Below, in pieces: positions 1 through 7,962 of a stretch of DNA of 31,621 nucleotides. Each line of letters opens with the position of its first letter. Within the stretch, counting starts at the first letter, position 1. The position numbers and the translations under genes were made by a program. A model generated the notes under the pieces. It was not told the DNA's origin. It searched no databases and saw only the letters and a list, made by a program, of their open reading frames with translations. The stretch comes from CAYZMH01 sp964479445 (GTDB lineage: Bacteria; Bacteroidota; Bacteroidia; Bacteroidales; GCA-2748055), in NCBI GenBank assembly GCA_964479445.1, contig CAYZMH010000035.1:1-31621 (forward strand), given 5' to 3'.

Positions 1-1392
1 TCCGGTATGTGGAAGGGCTATATGACCGATGAACTGCATATTGGTCATGTTACCAACGGGGTGCATCTGCCCACGTGGGTGTCGAAACGCTGGCGGGACC
101 TCTACCTGGATGAGATGGGAGAGGATTTCATGCAGAGCCAGGAGAAGACCGACCTGTGGCAGAAGATCCGGGAGGTACCGGACGAGGTGATCTGGAAGAT
201 TCGCTCCAGGGAGCGTGCATCGCTGATCGATTACATCCGTGATCGCCTGGCGAATGCTTCCAACCGGATCACGGATAATCCCAGGCAGATGGTGGAGATA
301 TCCAATGCCCTGGATAAGGATGCGCTCACCATCGGGTTTGCAAGGAGGTTTGCCACGTATAAACGCGCCCATCTCCTGTTCCGGGACACCGAACGGTTGG
401 CACAGATCGTCAATAATGAAGAGCGTCCCGTTCAGTTTTTATTCGCAGGGAAAGCCCATCCCAACGATATCCCGGGTCAGGACCTGATCAAGAAGATCGT
501 TCATATCTCCAAGAAACCTGAATTCATGGGCAAGATCATTTTCCTGCAGGATTACGATATAAACCTTGCAAAGCGGCTGCTTCACGGGGTGGATATCTGG
601 CTGAACACCCCTACCCGGCCCCTGGAAGCCTCGGGTACATCTGGAGAGAAGTCGGTCATGAACGGCGGCTTGCACTTCAGCGTGCTGGACGGCTGGTGGG
701 CAGAAGGCTATATGGAGAACGCCGGGTGGGCGTTGCCTGCTGAACGGGCCTTTGAAAACCAGGAGCTGCAGGACGAGCTGGATGTAGAACGCATCTACAG
801 TTTGCTGGAAAACGAGATCACCGAGCGGTTTTATACGCGGAATAAGCAGGAGGTTCCCGGGAAATGGATTGCGATGATCAAGAACAGCATTGCAGAGGTC
901 GCTCCCCGGTTCACGATGAACCGCATGCTTCGAGAGTACATCGATCACTATTACAGCAAGCTGCAAAAACGCTCGCTCTTGCTGCAACAGAATGATTACA
1001 GCAAAGTCAGGGAGGTGTCCTACTGGAAAAAGCGGATCCTGGAGCAATGGAAAAATATCCGGGTGGTGGATGTACAGATCCCCAATGTGGCCCGCGAAGA
1101 GTTGCTGGTTGGCAAGACCTATACCGGGAAGATCACCCTGGACCTGAACGGACTTTCGGCAGAGGAGATCGGGGCAGAGCTGGTCATGGTGGAGGCAGGT
1201 TCCGACAGTGCCCACCCAACGGTCCTGGATAAGGTGGAGTTTGTAGTGACGGAACAAAACGGAAGCGAAGCGGTCTATACTTTTGTTCAGCAGGTGGGCG
1301 TTACCGGTCAGTTCGACCTCGGGTTAAGGATTTTCCCCAAAAATGACCTGATCCCCCACAGGATGGACTTCCCGTTGGTGCGATGGATTTGA
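1..1392 (+). CDS. glgP: Alpha-glucan (glycogen) phosphorylase, 3' part
   Basis: This is the C-terminal 463 codons of a GT35 alpha-glucan phosphorylase; the 5' end lies outside the window. The enzyme releases glucose-1-phosphate from storage alpha-glucan using pyridoxal phosphate. The segment EASGTSGEKSVMNG aligns with the family's PLP-lysine motif, and the Schiff-base lysine would be the codon at 649-651. The following HFSVLDGWWAEGY stretch is typical of the short bacterial 'alpha-glucan family phosphorylase' branch rather than the animal/MalP type. After the catalytic domain, roughly the last 120 residues look like a beta-rich C-terminal domain. The gene converges on a branching enzyme 16 bp downstream, which supports a glycogen role. 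Whether the N terminus is fused to a glycogen synthase-like domain cannot be seen here. Confidence 0.9.
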   Translation, partial: SGMWKGYMTDELHIGHVTNGVHLPTWVSKRWRDLYLDEMGEDFMQSQEKTDLWQKIREVPDEVIWKIRSRERASLIDYIRDRLANASNRITDNPRQMVEISNALDKDALTIGFARRFATYKRAHLLFRDTERLAQIVNNEERPVQFLFAGKAHPNDIPGQDLIKKIVHISKKPEFMGKIIFLQDYDINLAKRLLHGVDIWLNTPTRPLEASGTSGEKSVMNGGLHFSVLDGWWAEGYMENAGWALPAERAFENQELQDELDVERIYSLLENEITERFYTRNKQEVPGKWIAMIKNSIAEVAPRFTMNRMLREYIDHYYSKLQKRSLLLQQNDYSKVREVSYWKKRILEQWKNIRVVDVQIPNVAREELLVGKTYTGKITLDLNGLSAEEIGAELVMVEAGSDSAHPTVLDKVEFVVTEQNGSEAVYTFVQQVGVTGQFDLGLRIFPKNDLIPHRMDFPLVRWI

Positions 1393-1408
1393 TGGGGGTA
1401 GTTAGCGG

Positions 1409-3412
1409 TTATCGTACGCGTGGAATGGGGATCTTTTTCAGCACCATTCCCGTCCGGGCCGGCAGGTAGAGGTTAAGCCGGTGTTTGAGTCCGAACGACC
1501 GTTCCGGGATGCTCCGGTGCACCACGGAGCGTTCCACGCGTTCAAATCCGCCGAACAACGCGTCATCGGTGGTGAAAACCACCTGGTACTTGCCCGCATC
1601 CACCGCCAGGCCGTAATCGGTATAGGATGCATTTGGATGGAAATTGAACACGAACAGGAATCCTTTCCGTGTGAAGGCTATAAGCAGGTCCTGCTGGTCG
1701 GTTTTCACGGGATAACAGGGATCTGTGAGCAACCGGTTTTCATCGATAAACCGGATCATTGTCCGGTCAAAATCACCCAGGAAGTGGTACCGCAGCTCCG
1801 GGTTGTCCATCAGCGACCACTGGCGACGGGCGTAATGGTACGACCAGGAATTGCCTTCCCGCGGAAAGTCGATCCACTCGGGGTGTCCGAACTCATTCCC
1901 CATGAATGTAAGGTATCCGTTACCGGATGTAGCGGCCGTGATAAACCGGATCATTTTATGGAGCGCCATTCCCCGGTCGATGACAAGGCTCTCCGACTGT
2001 TTATCCATGTGCCAGTACATCTCCTTATCCATGAGTCTGAAAATAATCGTTTTATCGCCCACCAGTGCCTGGTCGTGTGATTCGGCATACCCGATGGTTT
2101 GTTCATCCTCCCTTTTGGAGGTGAGTTCATGGTAGAGCTCTCCCATGTTCCAGTTTTCGTCGCTTCGCTCCTTGATGGTTTTGATCCAGTAATCGGGTAT
2201 TCCCATGGCAAGGCGGTGTGAAAACCCGATGCCACCCCATTCCAGCGGTGCAGCCAGTCCGGGATACCCACTCATGTCTTCCGCAATGGAGATACCCCCC
2301 GGCTTGACCTTCTGGATCAACCGGTTAGCAAGGCCCATGTAGGTGATGGCATCTTCATCCTGACCCCCGTCAAAATAGAGTTCATAGCTGGTGAAATCCC
2401 TGCTCAGTCCGTGATCCAGGTACAGCATGCTGGTGATGCCATCGAAACGGAACCCGTCGAAATGAAATTCCGTAAGCCAGTAGTGTACATTGGAGAGCAG
2501 GAAGTGGATCACTTCATTTTTCCCGTAGTCGAAGCACAGGGAATCCCATGCCACGTGGTTTCTCCGGTCTCCTTTCTGGAAAAACTGGTGGGGATCCCCC
2601 GCATAGTTCCCCGGTCCTTCCAGTTCGTTTTTAACGGCATGGGAATGAACCAGGTCCATGATCACTGCCAGACCTTCCCCGTGGGCTGCATCCACCAGCT
2701 CTTTGAGTTCGGTGGGAGTCCCGAACCTGGAGCTGACGGCAAAGAAGTTGGAGACATGGTATCCAAAAGAGCCGTAGTAGGGGTGTTCCTGTATGGCCAT
2801 TAATTGCAGGGTGTTATAGCCGGCTTTCACTACCCGGGGAAGGATCTCTTCCCTGAATTCCCTGAAGGTCCCCACGTTGTGTTTTTCCGTGGCCATTCCC
2901 ACATGGGCTTCATAAACCAGTGGCTGTATCCGGGAGAGGTCGGGGTAGGCATGTTTCCAAACATACGGGGATTCGGGTGACCATACCTGGGCGTTGAACA
3001 GCTTGGTATCTTCCTGCTGTACCACCCGCTGGGTCCATGCGGGTATCCGGTCCCCGCCCCCTCCTGGCCAGGTGATCCGGAGTTTATACTGATCGGTATG
3101 GTGCAGGGCATCCCGGGGGATTTCCAGTTGCCAGTGTCCCATGTTGTTTTGTGTGAAGGCATAGGCATCTTCCGATCGCCAGTTATTAAAATCACCCACC
3201 AGGTGGATCGAATCGGCATGGGGAGCCCACTCCCTGAGCACCCAGCCGTCTGGCATTCGTTGCAGTCCGAAATAGAGGTGACCGGTGGCAAATGCATCCA
3301 GTCCGTCCAGGTTCAGCGTAAGCTCTTTTTCCCTTTGATCAATGCGTTCTTTTCTCTGGTTAATGATCCCGGTAAAAGGTTTCAGCCACGGATCGTGTTC
3401 GATGATCTTCAT
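1409..3412 (-). CDS. glgB: 1,4-alpha-glucan branching enzyme (GH13)
   Basis: This 667-residue enzyme creates alpha-1,6 branches in glycogen. An N-terminal CBM48-like domain (about residues 40-130, with LVGDFNNW) precedes the GH13 barrel. The four GH13 regions are visible: DLVHSH (253-258), GFRFDG with nucleophile D324, ISIAED with acid/base E378, and ESHD with transition-state D447. A C-terminal beta domain covers about 560-660. The sequence after the nucleophile, TSMLYLDHG, resembles the eukaryote-like branching enzymes found in Bacteroidota more than the E. coli type. It is transcribed toward the phosphorylase gene with only 16 bp between the stops, so glycogen making and breaking genes sit tail to tail. 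No Shine-Dalgarno precedes the ATG. Confidence 0.96.
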   Translation of the reverse strand: MKIIEHDPWLKPFTGIINQRKERIDQREKELTLNLDGLDAFATGHLYFGLQRMPDGWVLREWAPHADSIHLVGDFNNWRSEDAYAFTQNNMGHWQLEIPRDALHHTDQYKLRITWPGGGGDRIPAWTQRVVQQEDTKLFNAQVWSPESPYVWKHAYPDLSRIQPLVYEAHVGMATEKHNVGTFREFREEILPRVVKAGYNTLQLMAIQEHPYYGSFGYHVSNFFAVSSRFGTPTELKELVDAAHGEGLAVIMDLVHSHAVKNELEGPGNYAGDPHQFFQKGDRRNHVAWDSLCFDYGKNEVIHFLLSNVHYWLTEFHFDGFRFDGITSMLYLDHGLSRDFTSYELYFDGGQDEDAITYMGLANRLIQKVKPGGISIAEDMSGYPGLAAPLEWGGIGFSHRLAMGIPDYWIKTIKERSDENWNMGELYHELTSKREDEQTIGYAESHDQALVGDKTIIFRLMDKEMYWHMDKQSESLVIDRGMALHKMIRFITAATSGNGYLTFMGNEFGHPEWIDFPREGNSWSYHYARRQWSLMDNPELRYHFLGDFDRTMIRFIDENRLLTDPCYPVKTDQQDLLIAFTRKGFLFVFNFHPNASYTDYGLAVDAGKYQVVFTTDDALFGGFERVERSVVHRSIPERSFGLKHRLNLYLPARTGMVLKKIPIPRVR

Positions 3413-3512
3413 AGGTCCCGAGGTTTACAGAGGCAAGATACAAACTTTTACGGGGCATTCATGGAACGAGACGGAATAATGCCCGGGGAAGGAGGGCAGA
3501 GCAGTTTTTTAT

Positions 3513-3520
3513 TAAATTTG
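3513..3520 (+). promoter_or_regulatory. Candidate -7 element for ribF
   Basis: TAAATTTG matches the Bacteroidota -7 consensus TAnnTTTG. It would start transcription around 3527 and leave a leader of about 16 nt. No clear -33 TTTG is present at the usual spacing. Confidence 0.55.
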
Positions 3521-3542
3521 TGGCGCATAAACGCATCCAACC

Positions 3543-4472
3543 ATGGAGGTTCACAAAAGCAAATCTTTGCCGGGCATTCGCAAGCCGGTGGTTACCATCG
3601 GGATATTTGACGGGGTGCACCGGGGGCATCGCTATATCCTGGATGCCCTGAAGGATCGGGCGGCAGCTTCCGGGGGTGAATCGGTGGTGGTCACCCTGTG
3701 GCCGCACCCGCGTCTTGTGCTGGATAAGGATTTGTGGAACTTTTCCCTTTTGCATTCGCTGAACGAAAAGGTGAGGCATTTCGGTCGACTGGGAATTGAT
3801 CACCTGGTTATAGTGCCCTTCAGCAAAGAAGTTGCGATGCGCTCTGCATGCCAGTTTGTAGAGGAGTACCTGGCCTCCAACATGTCCCTTTCCCGCTTAC
3901 TGATAGGCTATGATAACAAGTTTGGTAAGGACCGAAGGGGAGATGCCTCAGCACTTGCCGGATGTGCGGAGGCATACGGGTTTACCATCGAGAAGCTGAA
4001 GGAGTTTGTTTCGGAATACGGGATCATCAGTTCCACGAATATCAGGGATGCACTCACGGAAGGGGACCTGGAAAGAGCACGGGCCATGCTGGATTATGAT
4101 TATTACCTCTCGGGACGCGTCGTTTCGGGCAACCAGGTGGGCCGCACCATTGGGTATCCGACGGCCAACATCCATCCCTTTGATCCCTATAAAATGATTC
4201 CCATGGACGGGGTGTATGCAGTGCACCTGGAACACCGGGAGACGATGTACCCGGGGATGCTCAATATCGGCCACAGGCCTACCCTCGACAGTGCATCCGT
4301 TGTAAAAACCATCGAGGTGTACCTTTTTGATGTGGACCTTGATCTTTACGATGCAGATATCACGGTACATTTCCGCGAACGGGTCCGCGACGAAAAGAAG
4401 TTTTCCAGCATCGGGGAACTCAAACAACAGCTTCAGAGGGATGAACAGACCATCCGCAACATACTGGGCTAA
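3543..4472 (+). CDS. ribF: Bifunctional riboflavin kinase / FAD synthetase
   Basis: This 309-residue protein phosphorylates riboflavin to FMN and adenylylates FMN to FAD in the cytoplasm. The N-terminal nucleotidyltransferase half (about 1-185) has GIFDGVHRGH (20-29), with the two histidines of the HxGH-like site, and ISSTNIRDA (162-170). The C-terminal flavokinase half has GRTIGYPTANI (200-210), whose PTAN motif binds Mg-ATP. Length is normal for RibF. The ATG start lies just after a TAnnTTTG element, and no longer frame is needed. It diverges from glgB. The usual partners rpsO or truB are not adjacent. Confidence 0.96.
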   Translation: MEVHKSKSLPGIRKPVVTIGIFDGVHRGHRYILDALKDRAAASGGESVVVTLWPHPRLVLDKDLWNFSLLHSLNEKVRHFGRLGIDHLVIVPFSKEVAMRSACQFVEEYLASNMSLSRLLIGYDNKFGKDRRGDASALAGCAEAYGFTIEKLKEFVSEYGIISSTNIRDALTEGDLERARAMLDYDYYLSGRVVSGNQVGRTIGYPTANIHPFDPYKMIPMDGVYAVHLEHRETMYPGMLNIGHRPTLDSASVVKTIEVYLFDVDLDLYDADITVHFRERVRDEKKFSSIGELKQQLQRDEQTIRNILG

Positions 4473-4536
4473 GATCCCTGTGCGCTGCCACCGGTGGACC
4501 CTGTTTACACAACGAGATAAACCGTTCAATTCAATA

Positions 4537-4559
4537 AACAATCCGGTTGCCGGACTGTT
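4537..4559 (+). terminator. Hairpin after ribF, possible weak terminator
   Basis: AACA-A-TCCGG, loop TTG, CCGGA-C-TGTT forms a 9-bp stem with one A/C mismatch, 65 bp after the ribF stop. It is followed by an A/T-rich stretch but no clean T-run, so termination is uncertain. Confidence 0.4.
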
Positions 4560-4606
4560 AAATAGTTATTCCTGTTAAAACCCCTTCACAAAACCGCTTA
4601 TTTGAT

Positions 4607-4614
4607 TAATTTTG
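4607..4614 (+). promoter_or_regulatory. Candidate -7 element for ahcY
   Basis: TAATTTTG matches TAnnTTTG. It is the best promoter-like element seen in the 302-bp ribF-ahcY gap and would give an unusually long leader of roughly 150 nt. A -33 TTTG is not evident. Confidence 0.45.
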
Positions 4615-4631
4615 TGACTCCAAACGAACAG

Positions 4632-4652
4632 GATATTATTTAACATAATATC
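4632..4652. repeat. Perfect 8-bp inverted repeat upstream of ahcY
   Basis: GATATTAT and ATAATATC are perfectly complementary and separated by TTAAC. It lies just downstream of the proposed ahcY promoter, where it could be an operator or a leader hairpin. A second hairpin lies further on (AGAGCGA 4681-4687 with TCGTTCT 4699-4705, one G-U pair), followed by a T-rich run. I do not recognise a known riboswitch class here. Confidence 0.6.
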
Positions 4653-4774
4653 AAAAGGAAAGATTAAAAAATATCATGATAGAGCGATACGGTTGCATTC
4701 GTTCTCAAATTTTTAATTAACTAATTTAAAGAGAATTAAAGAATTATATACGAAAGAAAAATTAATATACCATT

Positions 4775-6196
4775 ATGGAGTCGTTAACCTTTGAAAAGAC
4801 CTTGCCCTACAAAGTGGCCGATATCGGGCTGGCTGCGTACGGAAGGAAGGAGATTGAAATCGCGGAGAGAGAGATGCCCGGACTGATGGCGATCCGTGAA
4901 AAATATGCCCCTGAACAACCCCTGAAGGGAGCGCGCATTACCGGTTCGCTGCACATGACCATTCAGACGGCGGTGCTTATCGAAACCCTTGCAGCCCTTG
5001 GCGCTGATGTCCGGTGGGCAAGCTGTAATATATTCTCCACGCAGGATCATGCAGCTGCTGCCATGGCAGAGGCAGGAATCCCGGTTTTTGCCTGGAAGGG
5101 TGAAACCCTGGAGGAATACTGGTGGTGCACTTCCCAGGCACTTACTTTTCCCGATGGGAAGGGACCAAACCTGATCGTGGATGACGGCGGAGATGCGACC
5201 CTGCTGGTGCATAAGGGATATGCTGCCGAAGAGGATCCGGATCTGCTCAATTCCGAACCCGGCAGCCGGGAGGAGAAAGTGGTACTGGCCACCCTGCGAA
5301 GCATCATGGAAGAGGATCCGAAGAAGTGGCACCGCATTGTACCTGATATCAAGGGTGTATCGGAAGAGACCACCACGGGAGTGCACCGTCTCTACCAGGC
5401 CATGGAAAATGATACATTGCTTTTCCCGGCTATTAATGTCAATGATTCGGTGACCAAATCCAAGTTCGACAACCTGTATGGTTGCAGGGAGTCGTTGGCC
5501 GACGGGATCAAGCGGGCTACCGATGTGATGGTGGCAGGAAAAGTGGTTGTGGTATGTGGTTACGGTGACGTAGGTAAAGGATGTGCCCAGTCGATGCGCT
5601 CCTATGGTGCGCGGGTTCTGGTCACCGAGATCGATCCCATCTGTGCCCTGCAGGCTGCCATGGAGGGGTTTGAAGTGACTACCCTTGAAGATGCCCTGGA
5701 TGAGGGGAATATCTTTGTCACAGCAACCGGCAATACCGATGTGATCACCGCCGATCATATGTCCCGCATGAAAGACCAATCCATTGTCTGCAATATCGGA
5801 CATTTTGACAACGAGATCCAGGTAGAACCACTGGAGGCACGCGATGATGTTAAGAAGATCAACATCAAGCCCCAGGTCGATAAGTATGTATTCGAACAGG
5901 AAAATGCCATTTTCCTGCTGGCGGAAGGACGCCTGGTTAACCTGGGCTGTGCCACCGGGCACCCCTCCTTTGTGATGAGCAACTCCTTCTCCAACCAGGT
6001 GCTGGCGCAAATGGACCTCTGGGAGAAGAACTATGAACTGGGGGTATACATGCTTCCCAAGTACCTGGATGAAGAGGTGGCGCGGTTGCACCTGGGACAG
6101 CTGGGTGTGAAACTGACCCGGCTTACCGATCAGCAGGCGGCTTATATCGGGGTGGACAAAAACGGACCTTACAAACCGCATCATTACCGGTATTAA
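4775..6196 (+). CDS. ahcY: Adenosylhomocysteinase (SAH hydrolase)
   Basis: This 473-residue enzyme hydrolyses S-adenosylhomocysteine to adenosine and homocysteine, relieving product inhibition of methyltransferases. The NAD-binding motif GYGDVGKG is at 262-269. Conserved substrate-domain segments include DDGGDATLLVHKG (about 136-148) and NVNDSVTKSKFDN (221-233). A segment around 150-190 matches the insertion that lengthens many bacterial enzymes to about 470 residues. The C terminus ends in the family's PHHYRY tail. No Shine-Dalgarno is visible; the sequence before the ATG is A-rich, which is common in Bacteroidota. A full-length antisense open frame over this gene is treated as a codon-bias shadow. 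Confidence 0.97.
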   Translation: MESLTFEKTLPYKVADIGLAAYGRKEIEIAEREMPGLMAIREKYAPEQPLKGARITGSLHMTIQTAVLIETLAALGADVRWASCNIFSTQDHAAAAMAEAGIPVFAWKGETLEEYWWCTSQALTFPDGKGPNLIVDDGGDATLLVHKGYAAEEDPDLLNSEPGSREEKVVLATLRSIMEEDPKKWHRIVPDIKGVSEETTTGVHRLYQAMENDTLLFPAINVNDSVTKSKFDNLYGCRESLADGIKRATDVMVAGKVVVVCGYGDVGKGCAQSMRSYGARVLVTEIDPICALQAAMEGFEVTTLEDALDEGNIFVTATGNTDVITADHMSRMKDQSIVCNIGHFDNEIQVEPLEARDDVKKINIKPQVDKYVFEQENAIFLLAEGRLVNLGCATGHPSFVMSNSFSNQVLAQMDLWEKNYELGVYMLPKYLDEEVARLHLGQLGVKLTRLTDQQAAYIGVDKNGPYKPHHYRY

Positions 6197-6334
6197 GGTT
6201 CCGTGTAAACGTACAGAAGGAATACCCCCCTGGCAGGGAACCTCCCCTGTAAGCGGTCTGGAAAACCCCTGATACGCGGTGTGGAGGAATAGCAGGTACC
6301 GGAAAGGAGAATCACCTGTGTGCTTTGTGGAAAA
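6197..6334. other. Convergent intergenic region, nothing recognised
   Basis: This 138-bp stretch separates the ends of ahcY and the minus-strand Rieske-like gene. GGTTCC (6197-6202) and GGAACC (6237-6242) could pair, and CAGGG/CCCTG is nearby, but there is no T-run typical of a terminator. Confidence 0.4.
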
Positions 6335-6760
6335 TCAGTTGTAGACGTGCAGCAGGCTGCCGTCCAGTACGGTGTAGTACTCTTTGAGTCCGAATACAGC
6401 CGGACCGGCGATGGGGTCGGCGCCCTGGGAGATCAGGTATTTGGACTGGCATTCGGGGCAGGTAAAAACTCCCGAGAACTCTTCATCCTCTTTGACCTGC
6501 TCATTGTGATCGGGCCACAGCGTGCAGGTCCGGTCATAGGCATAAAACAGGTTATATTCCGAACGGTAGATGATGATACCGTTCACGCCCCCGTCCACCG
6601 CTTTAAGCGTGCCCACGGGCATGTTACCCAGTTCCCCGTAAAGATTCAGGTGAAGGTCCACGCGCACATAGGGAATTTCCCTGCCGTTGTTGGTGTCGCA
6701 TCGTGCGGATAACAGGATGAGTGCCGTGGTGAGAAAGCCAATGTAAATCCCTTTTTTCAA
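6335..6760 (-). CDS. Rieske-like envelope protein with degenerate cluster motif
   Basis: I call this gene from the TTG at 6760 (141 residues), not from the longer frame reaching 6859, because a good promoter (6776-6804) lies inside that frame. The product begins MKKGIYIGFLTTALILLSARC, a signal peptide or possibly a lipoprotein signal, although Arg before the Cys is a poor lipobox. The body resembles small Bacteroidota Rieske-fold proteins: an AYDRTC segment, then CPECQSKY, then GADPIAGPA and a beta-rich end. Canonical Rieske proteins have CxH and CxxH. Here the first is CTL and the second CPEC, so both cluster histidines are missing. It may bind zinc or nothing, or be structural. Function unknown. 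Confidence 0.72.
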   Translation of the reverse strand: MKKGIYIGFLTTALILLSARCDTNNGREIPYVRVDLHLNLYGELGNMPVGTLKAVDGGVNGIIIYRSEYNLFYAYDRTCTLWPDHNEQVKEDEEFSGVFTCPECQSKYLISQGADPIAGPAVFGLKEYYTVLDGSLLHVYN

Positions 6761-6775
6761 TGCAATTGTTTGGCA

Positions 6776-6804
6776 CAAAGGTACGAACTTGATCATGATC
6801 TCAA
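6776..6804 (-). promoter_or_regulatory. Promoter of the Rieske-like gene
   Basis: On the minus strand TACCTTTG (6783-6776) is an exact TAnnTTTG -7 element. ATTG, with the TTG at 6804-6802, sits 18 bp upstream as the -33 element. The predicted start of transcription falls just before the TTG codon at 6760, which decides the gene start. Confidence 0.7.
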
Positions 6805-6858
6805 TATTTTTTTGTATTTTTAACGGATGGGTGAAAGCCTGATAATCATCAATCGGCA

Positions 6859-7380
6859 ATGGAATTTGATTTTGGTACCATACTGTATATCCTGGTTACG
6901 ATCATAGCCATAATTGCCGGTGTAGCCGGAAAAAAGAAGAAACCGGCTTCCCGGCCAGAGGTTGCAGAATCACCGGAAACAGAGGCAGGTGAAGGTTTTT
7001 TCGACCGCCTGGAGCGTCAGTTTTCTGACTTTGGGGAGGAGACCCGGCGGGAAACTGGTGAAGAGGAGGGAGCCGGGCAGGAAACGCAACCTGATGCCGT
7101 GGTATACCAGCCGGTGGAAGAGGCGAGTGAAAGGATCAACAGTGGAAAGGATGATGATTCACGAAGCAGTGAGGCACACTTTGAAGGATTATACGATCCC
7201 GAAAAGCAGGATAACGTGGATATTATGCGGTCTGAGGCGGAGCAATCGGGTGAAGCCCTTGAAGTGGTCGACCTGGAAGGTGATGAGGATGGTGGTACTG
7301 ACTATTTTGAAATCGTAAAAGATTTTGACTTAAGAACGGCTGTAATTTATTCAGCCATAATTAATCGCAGGGAGTATTAA
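6859..7380 (+). CDS. Small acidic single-pass membrane protein, unknown function
   Basis: I do not recognise a family. The 173-residue product has one hydrophobic segment at about residues 7-24 (ILYILVTIIAIIAGVAG), then KKKK, then a long highly acidic, Glu/Asp/Gly-rich, probably disordered region to about residue 150. The Lys cluster after the segment suggests an outside-in anchor with the acidic tail in the cytoplasm. The last 20 residues (FDLRTAVIYSAIINRREY) are more ordered in character and resemble the short C-terminal motif of many Bacteroidota small membrane proteins; this comparison is an impression only. It lies upstream of greA with a promoter-like element between them. Confidence 0.75.
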   Translation: MEFDFGTILYILVTIIAIIAGVAGKKKKPASRPEVAESPETEAGEGFFDRLERQFSDFGEETRRETGEEEGAGQETQPDAVVYQPVEEASERINSGKDDDSRSSEAHFEGLYDPEKQDNVDIMRSEAEQSGEALEVVDLEGDEDGGTDYFEIVKDFDLRTAVIYSAIINRREY

Positions 7381-7389
7381 AAATATTTT

Positions 7390-7397
7390 TAACTTTG
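7390..7397 (+). promoter_or_regulatory. Candidate -7 element for greA
   Basis: TAACTTTG matches TAnnTTTG. Transcription would begin around 7404, at the base of the hairpin at 7405-7432. The -33 element is not clear. Confidence 0.55.
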
Positions 7398-7404
7398 TAT
7401 CGCT

Positions 7405-7440
7405 GAAGAGTTCCGGTCTGTCGGGATTCTTCTTTGTTTT
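7405..7440 (+). terminator. Terminator-like hairpin in the greA leader
   Basis: GAAGAGTTCC (7405-7414) pairs with GGGATTCTTC (7423-7432) over 10 bp with two G-U pairs and an 8-nt loop, followed by TTTGTTTT. It could terminate the upstream gene. Because it starts right after the proposed promoter, it could also attenuate greA itself. Confidence 0.6.
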
Positions 7441-7462
7441 TAATGTAAATCTTTCATATATC

Positions 7463-7469
7463 AAGGAGG
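7463..7469 (+). promoter_or_regulatory. Perfect Shine-Dalgarno of greA
   Basis: AAGGAGG lies 8 nt before the greA ATG. Most other genes in this window have no comparable site, as expected for Bacteroidota, so this one stands out. Confidence 0.85.
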
Positions 7470-7477
7470 AGTAAACA

Positions 7478-7951
7478 ATGGCAAAAATGTCTTACATTAC
7501 AGAAGAAGGATTGTCAAAGCTCAGGAAAGAGCTTGAGCAACTCGTATCCGTGGAACGACCTGCCATTTCCCGTCAGATTGCAGATGCACGTGATAAAGGC
7601 GACCTGTCGGAAAATGCAGAATATGACGCTGCTAAAGAGGCCCAGGGACTCCTTGAGATGAAGATATCCAAGCTGGAGCAACTCATAGCCAATTCCCGTG
7701 TCATCGATGAATCCAGAATCGATACCAGCAAGGTTCAGATCATGAACAGGGTGAAGATCAAGAACCGGTCGAACAATAAAGTCATGGAGTATACCATTGT
7801 TTCGGAGAGTGAATCCAACATCAAGGACGGGAAGATTGCCGTAACCACCCCGATTGCAAAAGGACTACTCGGCAAGAAGGTCGGGGATGTGGTTGAGATT
7901 ACGGTACCCTCCGGTAAGATCCCGTTCGAGGTTATTGAAATATCCATCTAA
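7478..7951 (+). CDS. greA: Transcription elongation factor GreA
   Basis: This 157-residue factor enters the RNA polymerase secondary channel and stimulates cleavage of backtracked transcripts. The N-terminal coiled coil (about 1-75) carries at its tip the acidic motif GDLSENAEYD (41-50), in which D42 and E45 correspond to the metal-coordinating residues D41/E44 of E. coli. The C-terminal FKBP-like domain covers about 80-157. Length is typical. The gene has a perfect Shine-Dalgarno and a structured leader. It is followed after 11 bp by a HIT-family gene, probably co-transcribed. Confidence 0.97.
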   Translation: MAKMSYITEEGLSKLRKELEQLVSVERPAISRQIADARDKGDLSENAEYDAAKEAQGLLEMKISKLEQLIANSRVIDESRIDTSKVQIMNRVKIKNRSNNKVMEYTIVSESESNIKDGKIAVTTPIAKGLLGKKVGDVVEITVPSGKIPFEVIEISI

Positions 7952-7962
7952 ACCCGAATACT

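Noticed and set aside
439..1257. 272-codon antisense frame in the phosphorylase gene
   Set aside because: Shadow of a conserved coding sequence; no start signal or recognisable domain.
4600..4775. Known SAH or SAM riboswitch before ahcY
   Set aside because: Hairpins are present, but I could not match the conserved core of any class I know, so I report structure only.
4784..6184. 466-codon open frame antisense to ahcY
   Set aside because: It mirrors a well-identified gene over its full length, has no family resemblance, and such frames arise from codon bias.
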